Shown here: positions 8,284 to 16,716 of the stretch, piece after piece
Position numbering within the stretch: position 1 is the stretch's first letter
Layout of the letters: each line of letters starts with the position of its first letter
Notes under the pieces: model-generated
What the model saw: the letters and a program-made list of their open reading frames with translations, nothing else
Database searches by the model: none
What the model was told of the DNA's origin: nothing
Origin: Clostridium neonatale
GTDB lineage: Bacteria; Bacillota; Clostridia; Clostridiales; Clostridiaceae
Assembly (NCBI RefSeq): GCF_001458595.1
Contig: NZ_LN890328.1
Span: 1,394,926 to 1,458,925 of the forward strand
Reading direction: 5' to 3'
Length of the DNA stretch: 64,000 nt
Made by a program: the position numbers and the translations under genes

Positions 8284-9120
8284 ATGAGCTGTATTTATAA
8301 AATTAAAATTTGTGATAATCTAACCAAAAATGAAAAAAAACTTTCCACTTACATTTTAGAAAATGTTAATGAGGTAATTTATGACTCTATTCAGAGCATT
8401 GCATCTAAAACCAATACTTCCCCAGCTGCTATTATAAGATTTTCAAAAAAGCTTGGATATAATGGATTTAGTGAACTAAAAGTTGATCTTGCCAAAGATA
8501 ACACCGATGAATTACCTTTATTTTCTGAAGAAATTTGTGCGAAAGATTCATTAAATACTATTGTAAAAAAGTCTATGACCTCCGATACTTCAACTGTCGA
8601 ACAAACTTATAAGCTTTTAAAAATAGAAACTTTAGGAAATGCTGTTGAAGCAATGAAAAAAGCAAAAAAGATTTATTTATTTGGAATAAGTAGTTCTGGA
8701 ATCTGTTGCTATGATTTAGCACAAAAATTATCTCGTATCGGATATGATGTAGTTTTCTTTAATGATTTTCATATGCAACTTGCTGCAACAACTTATATAA
8801 CTAACGAAGATGTAGCGCTTGCTATAAGCTATAGTGGAAATACAAAAGAAGTAAATGTAGCTATGGAATATGCAAAAAGTCAAGGTGCGGCAACTATTGC
8901 AATAACTCAATTTATAAAAAGCCCATTATTAAAATTCTCAGATTTAGTTTTATATGTTCCTTCTCAAGAAAAAGATTTGAGGCTTGGTGCAGTTTCTTCA
9001 AGAAATGCATCTTTAATTCTAACTGATTTGTTATATTTAGGCATGATAAAAGATGATTTAGATGAATACAAGGATAATCTAATATCCTCCAGAAAATTGG
9101 TAAAGAAACTAAGAGTATAG
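8284..9120 (+). CDS. murR: MurR/RpiR-family transcriptional regulator
   Basis: This 278-residue regulator has an N-terminal RpiR helix-turn-helix (about 1-75, SIASKTNTSPAAIIRFSKKLGYNGFSELK) and a C-terminal SIS sugar-phosphate-binding domain (about 110-260, YLFGISSSGICCYDLAQKLSRIG). Such proteins sense phosphosugars; the E. coli namesake senses MurNAc-6-phosphate and represses murQP. Placement 70 bases after murQ and opposite murP supports the same role, with MurNAc-6P as inducer. The ribosome site is weak (GTGAGG). It could also be an activator, as some RpiR proteins are. Confidence 0.85.
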   Translation: MSCIYKIKICDNLTKNEKKLSTYILENVNEVIYDSIQSIASKTNTSPAAIIRFSKKLGYNGFSELKVDLAKDNTDELPLFSEEICAKDSLNTIVKKSMTSDTSTVEQTYKLLKIETLGNAVEAMKKAKKIYLFGISSSGICCYDLAQKLSRIGYDVVFFNDFHMQLAATTYITNEDVALAISYSGNTKEVNVAMEYAKSQGAATIAITQFIKSPLLKFSDLVLYVPSQEKDLRLGAVSSRNASLILTDLLYLGMIKDDLDEYKDNLISSRKLVKKLRV

Positions 9121-9244
9121 TATATATTAATATTATGTAAGTATAGCCATTGCTTATGCTTAGCTATAAAAATTTGTTCATTTCATATAGCACGATTTTC
9201 CTTAATGATGAATATCATGTATCTGAAAGGAGATGATTTAGAAA

Positions 9245-9598
9245 ATGCTATTAGACGGATTTGACTCTAGCAACAGCACACAAAATTTAAAAAGCAAATG
9301 CAAAAAATACTTATACTATAATGTTACTTTAATAATGTCAGATGGAAGCATATTTGATGGAATGATTGAAAATATAGATCAAGATCGTATTGTCATGTTG
9401 GTTGGCGAGGACGTAATTGATCTAGATGATGATGATGAATCTAATTATGATGGAAACAGACAGCATGGAAATGTTGGATTTCATCGTCGTCCACGAAGAA
9501 GATTTAGACGTTTTAGACGTAGATTTTTCCCATTCGCTAATGTGGCTGCATTAGAATTATTACCATTCTTTCCTCCACACCCTTATCTTTTTTATTAA
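9245..9598 (+). CDS. Small protein with Sm-like fold hint and Arg-rich tail
   Basis: This 117-residue protein has no function I recognise. The N-terminal half (about 20-65, YYNVTLIMSDGSIFDGMIENID..RIVMLVGEDVI) has the strand pattern of a small beta-barrel of the Sm/LSM kind. It is followed by an acidic run (DLDDDDE), then a strongly basic stretch (RRPRRRFRRFRRRFF) and a hydrophobic proline-rich end (LLPFFPPHPYLFY). Mixed acidic, basic and aromatic tails of this sort occur in spore coat and surface-associated proteins of Firmicutes, so a coat role is conceivable but unproven. It is monocistronic: a good GGAG site upstream and a strong terminator directly after. Confidence 0.65.
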   Translation: MLLDGFDSSNSTQNLKSKCKKYLYYNVTLIMSDGSIFDGMIENIDQDRIVMLVGEDVIDLDDDDESNYDGNRQHGNVGFHRRPRRRFRRFRRRFFPFANVAALELLPFFPPHPYLFY

Positions 9599-9600
9599 GA

Positions 9601-9680
9601 AAAAGAGAGAGACTGTCGCATTAAAAAGTTTTCTACAATACATTGTAGAAAACTTTTTATTAGTTAGACAGCCTCTTTTA
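9601..9680 (+). terminator. Long bidirectional terminator
   Basis: An inner stem AAAAAGTTTTCTACAAT / ATTGTAGAAAACTTTTT with a 2-base loop is enclosed by AGAGACTGTC / GACAGCCTCT. It separates the convergent genes at 9245-9598 and 9729-10913. Confidence 0.85.
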
Positions 9681-9728
9681 TATATGAATTATTATTAGAT
9701 TTTAACTATTACACCGAAAAATCATAAT

Positions 9729-10913
9729 TTACTTATTATTTTTCAACCACATAATTGCACTATATGCATGCATAGCTGCTCCTGTAGGTAATATCTCTTC
9801 ATTAAATACAACTTTAGGATTATGCATTGGCTTGCCATATAAAGCATTTTCCTCCTTTGTGCCTGCCCCTAACATGACATATAAACTTGGAACTTCATAT
9901 GAATAAGAAGCAAAATCTTCTGAACCCATTCCTCCAGAGTTAAATAATATCACTGAATTTTCACCTACTAAATCCTTTATATAATCAGTAATTTCATGAG
10001 CTAAATTATTATCATTACTTAATGGAGGTACTGAAGATAATTCTATTAATTCAGCTTCTCCCCTAAACATCTTAGCAGTAGAAGTTACTATTTCATTCAT
10101 TCTATTAAATATGAATTCACCTATTTCTTTATTTAAGCTTCTAATAGTACCTTCCATAATAACTTCTTTAGGTATTATGTTTGGAGCATCCCCTCCAGTA
10201 AATTTTCCTATAGTTATAACTGCTGATTCAGTAGCTGATATTTCTCTGCTTGTTATCTCCTGTAAACATATGTATATATGAGAAGCTATATTTATTGGGT
10301 CTACACCTAGCTCAGGCATAGCCCCATGACATCCAGTACCCTTTACAACAATTCTAAACCTGTTACACCCAGCTATACTAGTACCTAAGCCACATAATAC
10401 TACATTTGAAGGTGTTCCTGAGTGGACATGCATTGCCATAGCTGCATCAACTTTAGGATTTGTAAGTACTCCTGCTTTTATCATCTTTTTAGCTCCAGTG
10501 AATCCTTCTTCATCTGGCTGGAATACTATTTTAACAGTTCCTTCTATTTGTTGTTGATTTTCTTTAAGTAATCTTGCGGCTCCTAAAAGCATTGCTGTAT
10601 GCATATCATGGCCACAGGAATGCATACATCCATTAGTTGATTTAAAATTACATTCAGTTTCTTCACTCATTGGTAGTGCATCCATGTCAGCTCTTAATAA
10701 GAATGTCTTTCCTGGTTTAGGTCCTTCAATTGTTGCTACTATCCCACTTTCGCATATTTCTTCTGGATCATAACCAAACTCTTTTAACTTATTAATTACA
10801 TACGTTTTAGTTTTTGACAATTCTGAGCCTACTTCAGGATTTCTGTGAATAGCTCTTCTATAACTTATAAGGTCATCCTTCAATAATTTAGCTTGATTCA
10901 TTATTTCATTCAT
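9729..10913 (-). CDS. M20-family amidohydrolase (N-acyl amino acid type)
   Basis: This 394-residue zinc peptidase/amidohydrolase resembles hippurate hydrolases and N-acetyl-diaminopimelate deacetylases. Metal-binding elements are visible: HSCGHDMHTAMLLG, PDEEGFTGAKKMI (catalytic Glu), MAMHVHSG, and GSEDFASYSYEVPSLYVMLGAG near the C-terminus. The dimerisation insert spans about residues 180-290. It hydrolyses the amide of N-acylated amino acids in the cytoplasm. The exact substrate is not visible. It stands alone with a GGTGG ribosome site. Confidence 0.88.
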   Translation of the reverse strand: MNEIMNQAKLLKDDLISYRRAIHRNPEVGSELSKTKTYVINKLKEFGYDPEEICESGIVATIEGPKPGKTFLLRADMDALPMSEETECNFKSTNGCMHSCGHDMHTAMLLGAARLLKENQQQIEGTVKIVFQPDEEGFTGAKKMIKAGVLTNPKVDAAMAMHVHSGTPSNVVLCGLGTSIAGCNRFRIVVKGTGCHGAMPELGVDPINIASHIYICLQEITSREISATESAVITIGKFTGGDAPNIIPKEVIMEGTIRSLNKEIGEFIFNRMNEIVTSTAKMFRGEAELIELSSVPPLSNDNNLAHEITDYIKDLVGENSVILFNSGGMGSEDFASYSYEVPSLYVMLGAGTKEENALYGKPMHNPKVVFNEEILPTGAAMHAYSAIMWLKNNK

Positions 10914-11182
10914 AACTCCACCTCATTTCATCTTAATTTTAAATATATTTTTTACTTTAATTTTAATATTAATTCATTAATATATTCAAGAGTTTCTATT
11001 AAACCATTTAATACAATGTGATAAACTAATCTTTTAATTTAATAATATTACTTAGCATATAATTTAAAAATTATTCTTATATATTAAATAACTTTTCATT
11101 AATATATTTTTATCATTTTTTAATTTTTAACTGCTTTCTTCATTTTTATTAAGAATCCGTTTTAAATCAATATTAATAAATA
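10914..11182. other. AT-rich spacer
   Basis: About 270 bases of A/T runs upstream of the amidohydrolase. It must hold that gene's promoter on the minus strand, but I see no strong -35/-10 pair and no other feature. Confidence 0.4.
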
Positions 11183-11228
11183 CTATAAATAAAGTGAACA
11201 TCTAAAAAAATGTCCACTTTATTTATAG
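11183..11228 (-). terminator. Terminator after the DUF1232 gene
   Basis: CTATAAATAAAGTGAACA pairs with TGTCCACTTTATTTATAG (one mismatch) around a 10-base A-rich loop, just past the stop at 11246 on the minus strand. Confidence 0.75.
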
Positions 11229-11245
11229 TTTGTATAGTTTAACTG

Positions 11246-11617
11246 TTATTTAATAAATACTTTAATAAGTAATAAAGCTATCATTAACCATATTAATATG
11301 ATTGGTATTGAAAAACACCATTTTTTAGTTTTCCCATTATTCCAGAGATTTTCTGCTTCATCTCTACATTTATTAAATATCTCTTTAGGTATAAATTTAA
11401 CTGTTATTGCTATGAGTAGTGGAAGTAAGATTAAATCATCTAAAAAACCTATAATAGGTATAAAGTCTGGTATCAAATCAATAGGAGATAAAGCATATCC
11501 AACTGTAATTAAAGCAAAAACTTTTGCAATTATAGGTGTTTCTTTCTTTTTTAATGCAATGTATACAGCGGGTATGTCTAATTTTAATTTCTTTGCACTG
11601 CTTTTTAGATCTACCAT
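11246..11617 (-). CDS. YkvA/DUF1232-family membrane protein
   Basis: This 123-residue protein is of the DUF1232 family. The hallmark segment KVFALITVGYALSPIDLIPDFIPIIGFLDDL is present at about 32-64, followed by a hydrophobic helix (LLPLLIAITVKFIP) and a C-terminal TM helix (about 100-121). Function is unknown for the family; some members are linked to envelope stress. It sits 33 bases behind the UPF0158 gene on the same strand and may be cotranscribed. Confidence 0.85.
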   Translation of the reverse strand: MVDLKSSAKKLKLDIPAVYIALKKKETPIIAKVFALITVGYALSPIDLIPDFIPIIGFLDDLILLPLLIAITVKFIPKEIFNKCRDEAENLWNNGKTKKWCFSIPIILIWLMIALLLIKVFIK

Positions 11618-11650
11618 CTTACTCTCCTAAATCTATATTATTGAAATCAT

Positions 11651-12097
11651 TTATACAATATATTCAATATTATTTTCATCGCACCACTTAATAGCAATTT
11701 CTCTTTCTCTATATTCTCTATAATCATACCATTCACTTAAAAGATTTTTATCTTGAATTATTTTCCTTAAATCTTCTTCTTTTTCAATTTTATCTGGCAT
11801 ACTAATATCGCTAAAAGAATTACAAAACTCCATCATTATATTTAATTCGTATGACTCATCCTTTACAGGAAGCTGAATATAATCTTCTGGGTTCTCTTTT
11901 AAATCATGTAAATTAATTACAAGCTCTCTTTCCCACTCTTCAAGTTCATCAAGCCTTTTTATATCTTCTGCATTATAAGATGCTGTAGTAAAATCTTCTT
12001 TATAAATAATTACCCCAGTCTTTTTATTATAAAAATGATTTAATAATTCATTTTCAAATTCTATTGCCTCTATTACATCATTAAGTTCAACTTTCAT
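11651..12097 (-). CDS. UPF0158-family protein
   Basis: This 148-residue soluble, acidic protein matches UPF0158: the opening VELNDVIEAIEFEN, the central INLHDLKENPEDYIQLP, and the closing EWYDYREYREREIAIKWCDENNIEYI. Function is unknown; no catalytic motif is evident. A good GGAG site precedes the ATG, and the DUF1232 gene follows at 33 bases. Confidence 0.8.
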   Translation of the reverse strand: MKVELNDVIEAIEFENELLNHFYNKKTGVIIYKEDFTTASYNAEDIKRLDELEEWERELVINLHDLKENPEDYIQLPVKDESYELNIMMEFCNSFSDISMPDKIEKEEDLRKIIQDKNLLSEWYDYREYREREIAIKWCDENNIEYIV

Positions 12098-12236
12098 TTT
12101 ATTCTCCTTATATAAATTAGAAATGTTCTAATTTATAATTATACATAAAATTATAAACTAAGTCCATTTCCAAGATACTTAGTTTCTGCACAATTTATTC
12201 CAAGACTACGTGCTATCAAATAGCATAATTCCTCTG

Positions 12237-12593
12237 CTATCCAATTGCCTTTTGTTTGCTTTCTTGTGTTTTGATACGCATAATAATAAATACACCGCTA
12301 AGCATAATTAGAGCATTTCCAATTATATTCGCCATTCCATATGCAAATAGAATGATACTGATAACAGATATACTATACCCTGTTTCTTGACTCAGGTATT
12401 CTGATAAATAACTATAGACACCAAAGATTGAACCATTTAGCAACATTACACCTACAATCGAAATCCAAACATTCTTTTCTTTTAAAGCACCTAATTGTTC
12501 TCCATAAGACATCCTATGTTCTACTGGTGAAGTAGGAATAAACATGATGGTAGCTATTAATGCTAATCCATTTACTATTGCAAAAAATAACAT
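12237..12593 (-). pseudogene. MFS transporter fragment with internal deletion
   Basis: This 118-residue open frame has TM segments typical of sugar or drug efflux MFS proteins. It lacks the first half of a normal 390-residue transporter. After ANIIGN it jumps directly to what looks like the last TM helix (ALIMLSGVFIIMRIKTQ), so TM helices 9-11 also appear lost. The reading frame stays open for some codons upstream of the Met, up to the junction with a LysR fragment on the other strand near 12615. I read it as a degraded gene. Confidence 0.75.
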
Positions 12594-12608
12594 AGCAATA
12601 GTAAGTGA

Positions 12609-12923
12609 TGTTACATTAGCGATATAACTGTCAACAATGAGATTTCAGGCTGGTTAGGCAAAGATTTTGAAAAATTGAATGTTATTGCAACATACAATTT
12701 GATTTATAATGCTTCTTTAATGGTTGAAGAAGGAATAGGATATGCTCTATGTCTTGACAGACTTGTAAATACTACAGGCAATAGTCCTCTATGCTTCAAA
12801 CCATTAGAGCCAAAATTAGAGGTTAATCTAGCAATGGTTTGGAAAAAGTATCAAATATTTTCACGTACATCAGAATATTTTTTAAAGTCTGTTAAGAATG
12901 AGATAGCACAATTAAAAAAATAA
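12609..12923 (+). pseudogene. C-terminal fragment of a LysR-type regulator
   Basis: The frame from about 12618 reads ISDITVNNEISGW and on through VEEGIGYALCLDRLV, PLEPKLEVNLAMVWKKYQIFS and a charged end. This is the last third of a LysR effector-binding domain. The DNA-binding domain and about 190 residues are missing, replaced by MFS coding sequence on the opposite strand. LysR regulators are often divergent from MFS genes, so a deletion has probably fused the two. The only start in frame is a TTG at 12675 without a clear ribosome site. Confidence 0.75.
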
Positions 12924-12987
12924 AGTCATGAAGCAAATTAAAATGTTCCCTAACTTGTAATGTGTTTATATTTATAATAGCTGATTG

Positions 12988-13027
12988 AAAAGAGCACTAC
13001 TTTTTCTTTCCAGCAGTGCTCTTTTTT
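12988..13027 (+). terminator. Terminator after the LysR remnant
   Basis: AAAAGAGCACT pairs with AGTGCTCTTTT and a T-run follows on the plus strand. It survives from the original LysR transcript. Confidence 0.8.
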
Positions 13028-13097
13028 ATTATTTACATATTCCCATTGTGTATGCCTTCCAGGCTATAGCCAATACATATTCATTTATTTATGTAAT

Positions 13098-13625
13098 TTA
13101 AATTCCCAAAATAGTTTGTCCTTGATCCCTTGAAAAAATCCCTTCTGCTCCATTAATAAGATAAATATATGCTATTATACTTATTAGATTACTAATAATA
13201 ATATATATATTAGGTGCAAGTGAATAATTAATCTCTTGATTCAGCTTCCTTTTATATAAAATATTATATTTAGCAATGGCTATTCCTGTAGATATTAATT
13301 GAGCTATAAAGAAAATATACACTGCTTTTAAACCTGTTTTATCCGCTCTTGCAGCTGTATTATTTATATTATCATTATAATATTGACTAAAAATCAGTTC
13401 AATACCTTCTAGTGATGATCTATACAAAAAAATATATCCATAAATATTAATATATATTAATAATATTTGTAACCCTAATAACTCTAAAGTTTCAATATCA
13501 CTTTCGCTCATTTCATAAAAATTTTCTGAACCATTGTTACACTCATCATATGTATCTCTATTCATTTTTTCATCATAGTTATATTTTTTATTTTTCATAA
13601 AATTATTTCCTGAATTAATGCTCAT
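13098..13625 (-). CDS. Four-TM membrane protein of unknown function
   Basis: This 175-residue protein is not recognised. The first 45 residues are polar, rich in Asn, Glu and Lys. Hydrophobic segments lie at about 48-68, 100-122, 130-150 (approximate, with an amphipathic start) and 150-165. It shows no enzymatic motif. It is a single gene between the MFS/LysR scar and the sulfur flavoprotein. The ATG has a moderate ribosome site. Low-complexity N-termini like this are common in clostridial orphan proteins. Confidence 0.55.
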   Translation of the reverse strand: MSINSGNNFMKNKKYNYDEKMNRDTYDECNNGSENFYEMSESDIETLELLGLQILLIYINIYGYIFLYRSSLEGIELIFSQYYNDNINNTAARADKTGLKAVYIFFIAQLISTGIAIAKYNILYKRKLNQEINYSLAPNIYIIISNLISIIAYIYLINGAEGIFSRDQGQTILGI

Positions 13626-13695
13626 ATATTATAGTATTTATACTTTCATTATTGGCGCCAAAATTTAGCTTTTTTATTTAAGATAATTTTACAAA

Positions 13696-16179
13696 CTATA
13701 CAAATAAATTTATTCCTGAATCATCAGCAGCACCTAAATAAGATGCAACGCCTCCTATTTCTACACCATCAATAAATTCTTCCTTCTTTATTCCCATAAG
13801 CTCCATGCTCATTGCACAGGCAACTATTCTTACGCCCATATTTATTGCATTGGTTATTAATGTTTCTAAATCATCAACATTATGTTTTTTCATAATCTGT
13901 TTTATCATTGCAGGTCCCATACCCATCATATTCATTTTTGATAATGGTAATTTTTCTGCATTACTTGGAAGCATTATATCGAACATCTTTTCCATTGCAT
14001 CCTTCTTTACTTTTGCTTTTTCCTTCTTCTTCAATATATTTAATCCCCAGAATGTAAAGAACATTGTAACCTCTTTACCCATTGATGCTGCTCCTGTAGC
14101 TATTATAAATGAAGCAATTGCTTTATCAAAATCACCACTGAATACTACAAGTGTAGCTCCATTTTTATCTTTAGTCTGAACCTGAGCAGTTTCTTTATTC
14201 TTTGTACCTTTTTGAACTATAGCAACGAAATTCTTATTCTTTTTATCAAATTCTGATTTTAAAAGAGTATTACCTGTCTTTTCACACCATGATTTTATAT
14301 CTTTAGTGAAGCCAGGATCACTTGCTTTTACTTCAAGTACTTCTCCTTCATTCATTTTATTAATTTCTTCAAATACTCTTCTTATAGGTCCAGGGCATTG
14401 AAGTCCGCATGCATTTAATGTTACCTTTGCATTAATTTCACTTACATCTAAATCGTTAAGATTCATTACAGCTACCTCTTCTTTTATTTCTTCTTCTCTT
14501 TTATTGTTAAATTGATTTTTTATACTTTCCTCAGCTCTCTTTACATAAAGATAAGTTTTCATTCCTCCATCGATGTTTACTGCATTAATACCATAGGATT
14601 TTAGAATTCTGCTTGCCACATATCCTCTCTGACCAACCTGGCATGTTACATAGACATCCTTATCTTTTGGTATTTCATCTATTCTATCCCTAAGCTCTCC
14701 TAAAGGAATATTTATTGAATTCTCTAATGTTCCAGTAACAAGTTCAAATTCTTCTCTTACATCTACTATGATTGATTTATCTTTATGGAGTTCATCTATC
14801 TTATCCCATTCTATTACTTCTACTAAGCCATCAATTATATTAGCTGCATAAAATCCTAGCATATTTACTGGATCTTTTGCTGAATTATATGGTGGCGCAT
14901 AACAAGGTTCAAAATCCTGCAAATCAAATACATTAAGATTTCCTTTAATTGCTGCTGCAATTACATCAATACGCTTTTCAACTTTATCCATGCCTACACC
15001 TTGTGCACCTAAGATTTTTCCGGATTTAGGATCAAACAGCATCTTAAATGCTATTGGAAAAGATCCTGGATAATATCCAGCATGAGAGCTTGGATGAATA
15101 TGAATCGCTTTATAATTGATTCCTAATTTATTTAATGTTTTTTCATTGTTTCCAGTAACTGCCACTGTATAATCAAATACTTTGGCTACAGATGATCCAA
15201 GGCTTCCTTTATATGAAGATTCTCGTTTGCATATATTATCTGCAACTATTCTTCCCTGACGATTTGCTGGCCATGCAAGTGGTATCATTGCTGGCTCTTT
15301 ATTTACAAAGTCTGTAACCTGAATAGCATCTCCTAATGCATATATATTATCTTTTGAAGTTTTCATATGATCATCTACTATGATTCCACCACGTTCATTA
15401 ACCTTGATTCCTGCTTCTTTAGCTATTGAAGTTTCTGGTTTTACACCAATAGATAGTATTATTAGGTCTGTATCTATTTCCATACCACTTGATAGTACGA
15501 CTTTTTTACCATTGTTTTTAAATTCTTTAACTCCATCATTTAAAATCAGATTAACACCATTATCTATTAATACATCATGAATAATATGTGCCATTTCTAT
15601 ATCAAGAGGTGCCATAACCTGTTTTCCTGCTTCCACAAGTGTAATTTCAATTCCTCTTTCATGAAGATTTTCAGCCATTTCAAGGCCAATAAATCCTCCT
15701 CCGATTACTACAGCTTTCTTCGGTCTTTCATTATCAACATAGGCCTTGATTTTATCTGTATCTGGAATGTTTCTTAATGTAAACAAGTTTTTACATTCCT
15801 GTATTCCAGGTATAGGAGGTTTTATAGGACTTGCACCTAATGATAAAACCAATACATCATAATTTTCTTCATAGACTTCATTGTTTTTAAGATTTTTTAC
15901 AGTTACCTTGTTATTTTCCTTATCTATTTTTATTACTTCACTTAAATTTCTAATATCTATTTTAAATTTACTGCTCATTTCATCAACAGTCTGAACAATT
16001 AACTTTTCTCTTTCATTAATAACTTCTCCAATGTAATATGGAAGTCCACAGTTTGCAAATGATATATATTCACCTTTTTCAAACATTATTATTTCTGCAT
16101 TTTCATCTAATCTTCTAAGTCTTGCTGCTGTTGACGCTCCTCCTGCAACTCCACCTACAATTATAATTTTCTTAGACAT
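13696..16179 (-). CDS. CoA-disulfide reductase-like flavoprotein fused to rhodanese, TusA and DsrE domains
   Basis: This 827-residue multidomain protein handles sulfane sulfur or disulfides. Domain 1 (about 1-450) is a class III pyridine-nucleotide disulfide oxidoreductase with GGVAGGASTAARLRRLD for FAD, the single active Cys44 in FANCGLPYY, and VIGGGFIGLEMAENL for NAD(P)H. Domain 2 (about 465-550) is a rhodanese with active Cys in VTCQVGQRGY. Domain 3 (about 580-650) is TusA-like with the CPGP motif. Domain 4 (about 665-827) is DsrE/DsrF-like. Such fusions are thought to pass persulfide between domains and reduce CoA-disulfide, CoA-persulfide or polysulfide. A Crp/Fnr-like palindrome at the promoter suggests redox control. 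Confidence 0.92.
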   Translation of the reverse strand: MSKKIIIVGGVAGGASTAARLRRLDENAEIIMFEKGEYISFANCGLPYYIGEVINEREKLIVQTVDEMSSKFKIDIRNLSEVIKIDKENNKVTVKNLKNNEVYEENYDVLVLSLGASPIKPPIPGIQECKNLFTLRNIPDTDKIKAYVDNERPKKAVVIGGGFIGLEMAENLHERGIEITLVEAGKQVMAPLDIEMAHIIHDVLIDNGVNLILNDGVKEFKNNGKKVVLSSGMEIDTDLIILSIGVKPETSIAKEAGIKVNERGGIIVDDHMKTSKDNIYALGDAIQVTDFVNKEPAMIPLAWPANRQGRIVADNICKRESSYKGSLGSSVAKVFDYTVAVTGNNEKTLNKLGINYKAIHIHPSSHAGYYPGSFPIAFKMLFDPKSGKILGAQGVGMDKVEKRIDVIAAAIKGNLNVFDLQDFEPCYAPPYNSAKDPVNMLGFYAANIIDGLVEVIEWDKIDELHKDKSIIVDVREEFELVTGTLENSINIPLGELRDRIDEIPKDKDVYVTCQVGQRGYVASRILKSYGINAVNIDGGMKTYLYVKRAEESIKNQFNNKREEEIKEEVAVMNLNDLDVSEINAKVTLNACGLQCPGPIRRVFEEINKMNEGEVLEVKASDPGFTKDIKSWCEKTGNTLLKSEFDKKNKNFVAIVQKGTKNKETAQVQTKDKNGATLVVFSGDFDKAIASFIIATGAASMGKEVTMFFTFWGLNILKKKEKAKVKKDAMEKMFDIMLPSNAEKLPLSKMNMMGMGPAMIKQIMKKHNVDDLETLITNAINMGVRIVACAMSMELMGIKKEEFIDGVEIGGVASYLGAADDSGINLFV

Positions 16180-16243
16180 GCTATCAACTCCTTAAACTCT
16201 CGCTTATTATTTTAAAGTAAAATTTTTCTAATTTCATGTCCTA

Positions 16244-16284
16244 ATTATAATCTGGGATTTGAAAGTTATCAGTGACATTGTCAC
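16244..16284 (-). promoter_or_regulatory. Promoter with Crp/Fnr-like palindrome near -41
   Basis: The perfect 13-base palindrome GTGACATTGTCAC occupies 16272-16284. On the minus strand TATAAT (16244-16249) follows with no good -35 box. If transcription starts near 16237, the palindrome is centred at about -41, the class II activator position used by Crp/Fnr proteins. The binding protein is not known. Confidence 0.5.
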
Positions 16285-16419
16285 ATATAATTTATTATTT
16301 CTTTATGTGTGATAAAATTTATTATACCTTATATGTACTCCTCTATCCCAATGTATAGCTAACATATTGTTAATTTCCTGTAATCTTATTTATAAGATTT
16401 ATTTGTCTGTATTCCAAAA

Positions 16420-16457
16420 AGGAATGCCCAAAGTTATTATTACTCTAAGCATTCCTC
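16420..16457 (-). terminator. Hairpin with partial terminator character
   Basis: AGGAATGC pairs with GCATTCCT across a 21-base loop. T-rich sequence lies on both sides. The transcript it would end is not clear, because it lies downstream of no obvious gene on the minus strand except the AI-2E gene's upstream side. Confidence 0.35.
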
Positions 16458-16559
16458 ACTATTTTTACATTATTATAATATATAAGTTTCAATAAAGTTA
16501 CTTCATATGAGCCATATATCCTTTTTGGGCTTAGGGCAGATTTTAATGAATATTCTTAA

Positions 16560-16597
16560 TTAGAACATATATATTTTTTTAGAACATATATATTTTT
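16560..16597 (+). repeat. Two tandem copies of a 19-base unit
   Basis: The unit TTAGAACATATATATTTTT is repeated exactly at 16560-16578 and 16579-16597, in the spacer between the sulfur flavoprotein promoter and the end of the AI-2E gene. No function is evident; slippage is the likely origin. The rest of 16300-16716 shows nothing clear. Confidence 0.6.
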
Positions 16598-16716
16598 AAA
16601 ATATTTAATTACTACACTTAAATCGCTTTCTATCTGCATTCAATGTTATTATTTCCATTATAAAATTTATGATACGGTTCTCCATACTATAATCAAGTTA
16701 TAATATTTTTATGGCT

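Noticed and set aside
16605..16685. Minus-strand 26-codon frame beginning MENRIIN, and a similar start near 4080
   Set aside because: No ribosome site. The resemblance is short and both regions are AT-rich spacers, so I keep it only as a weak repeat.
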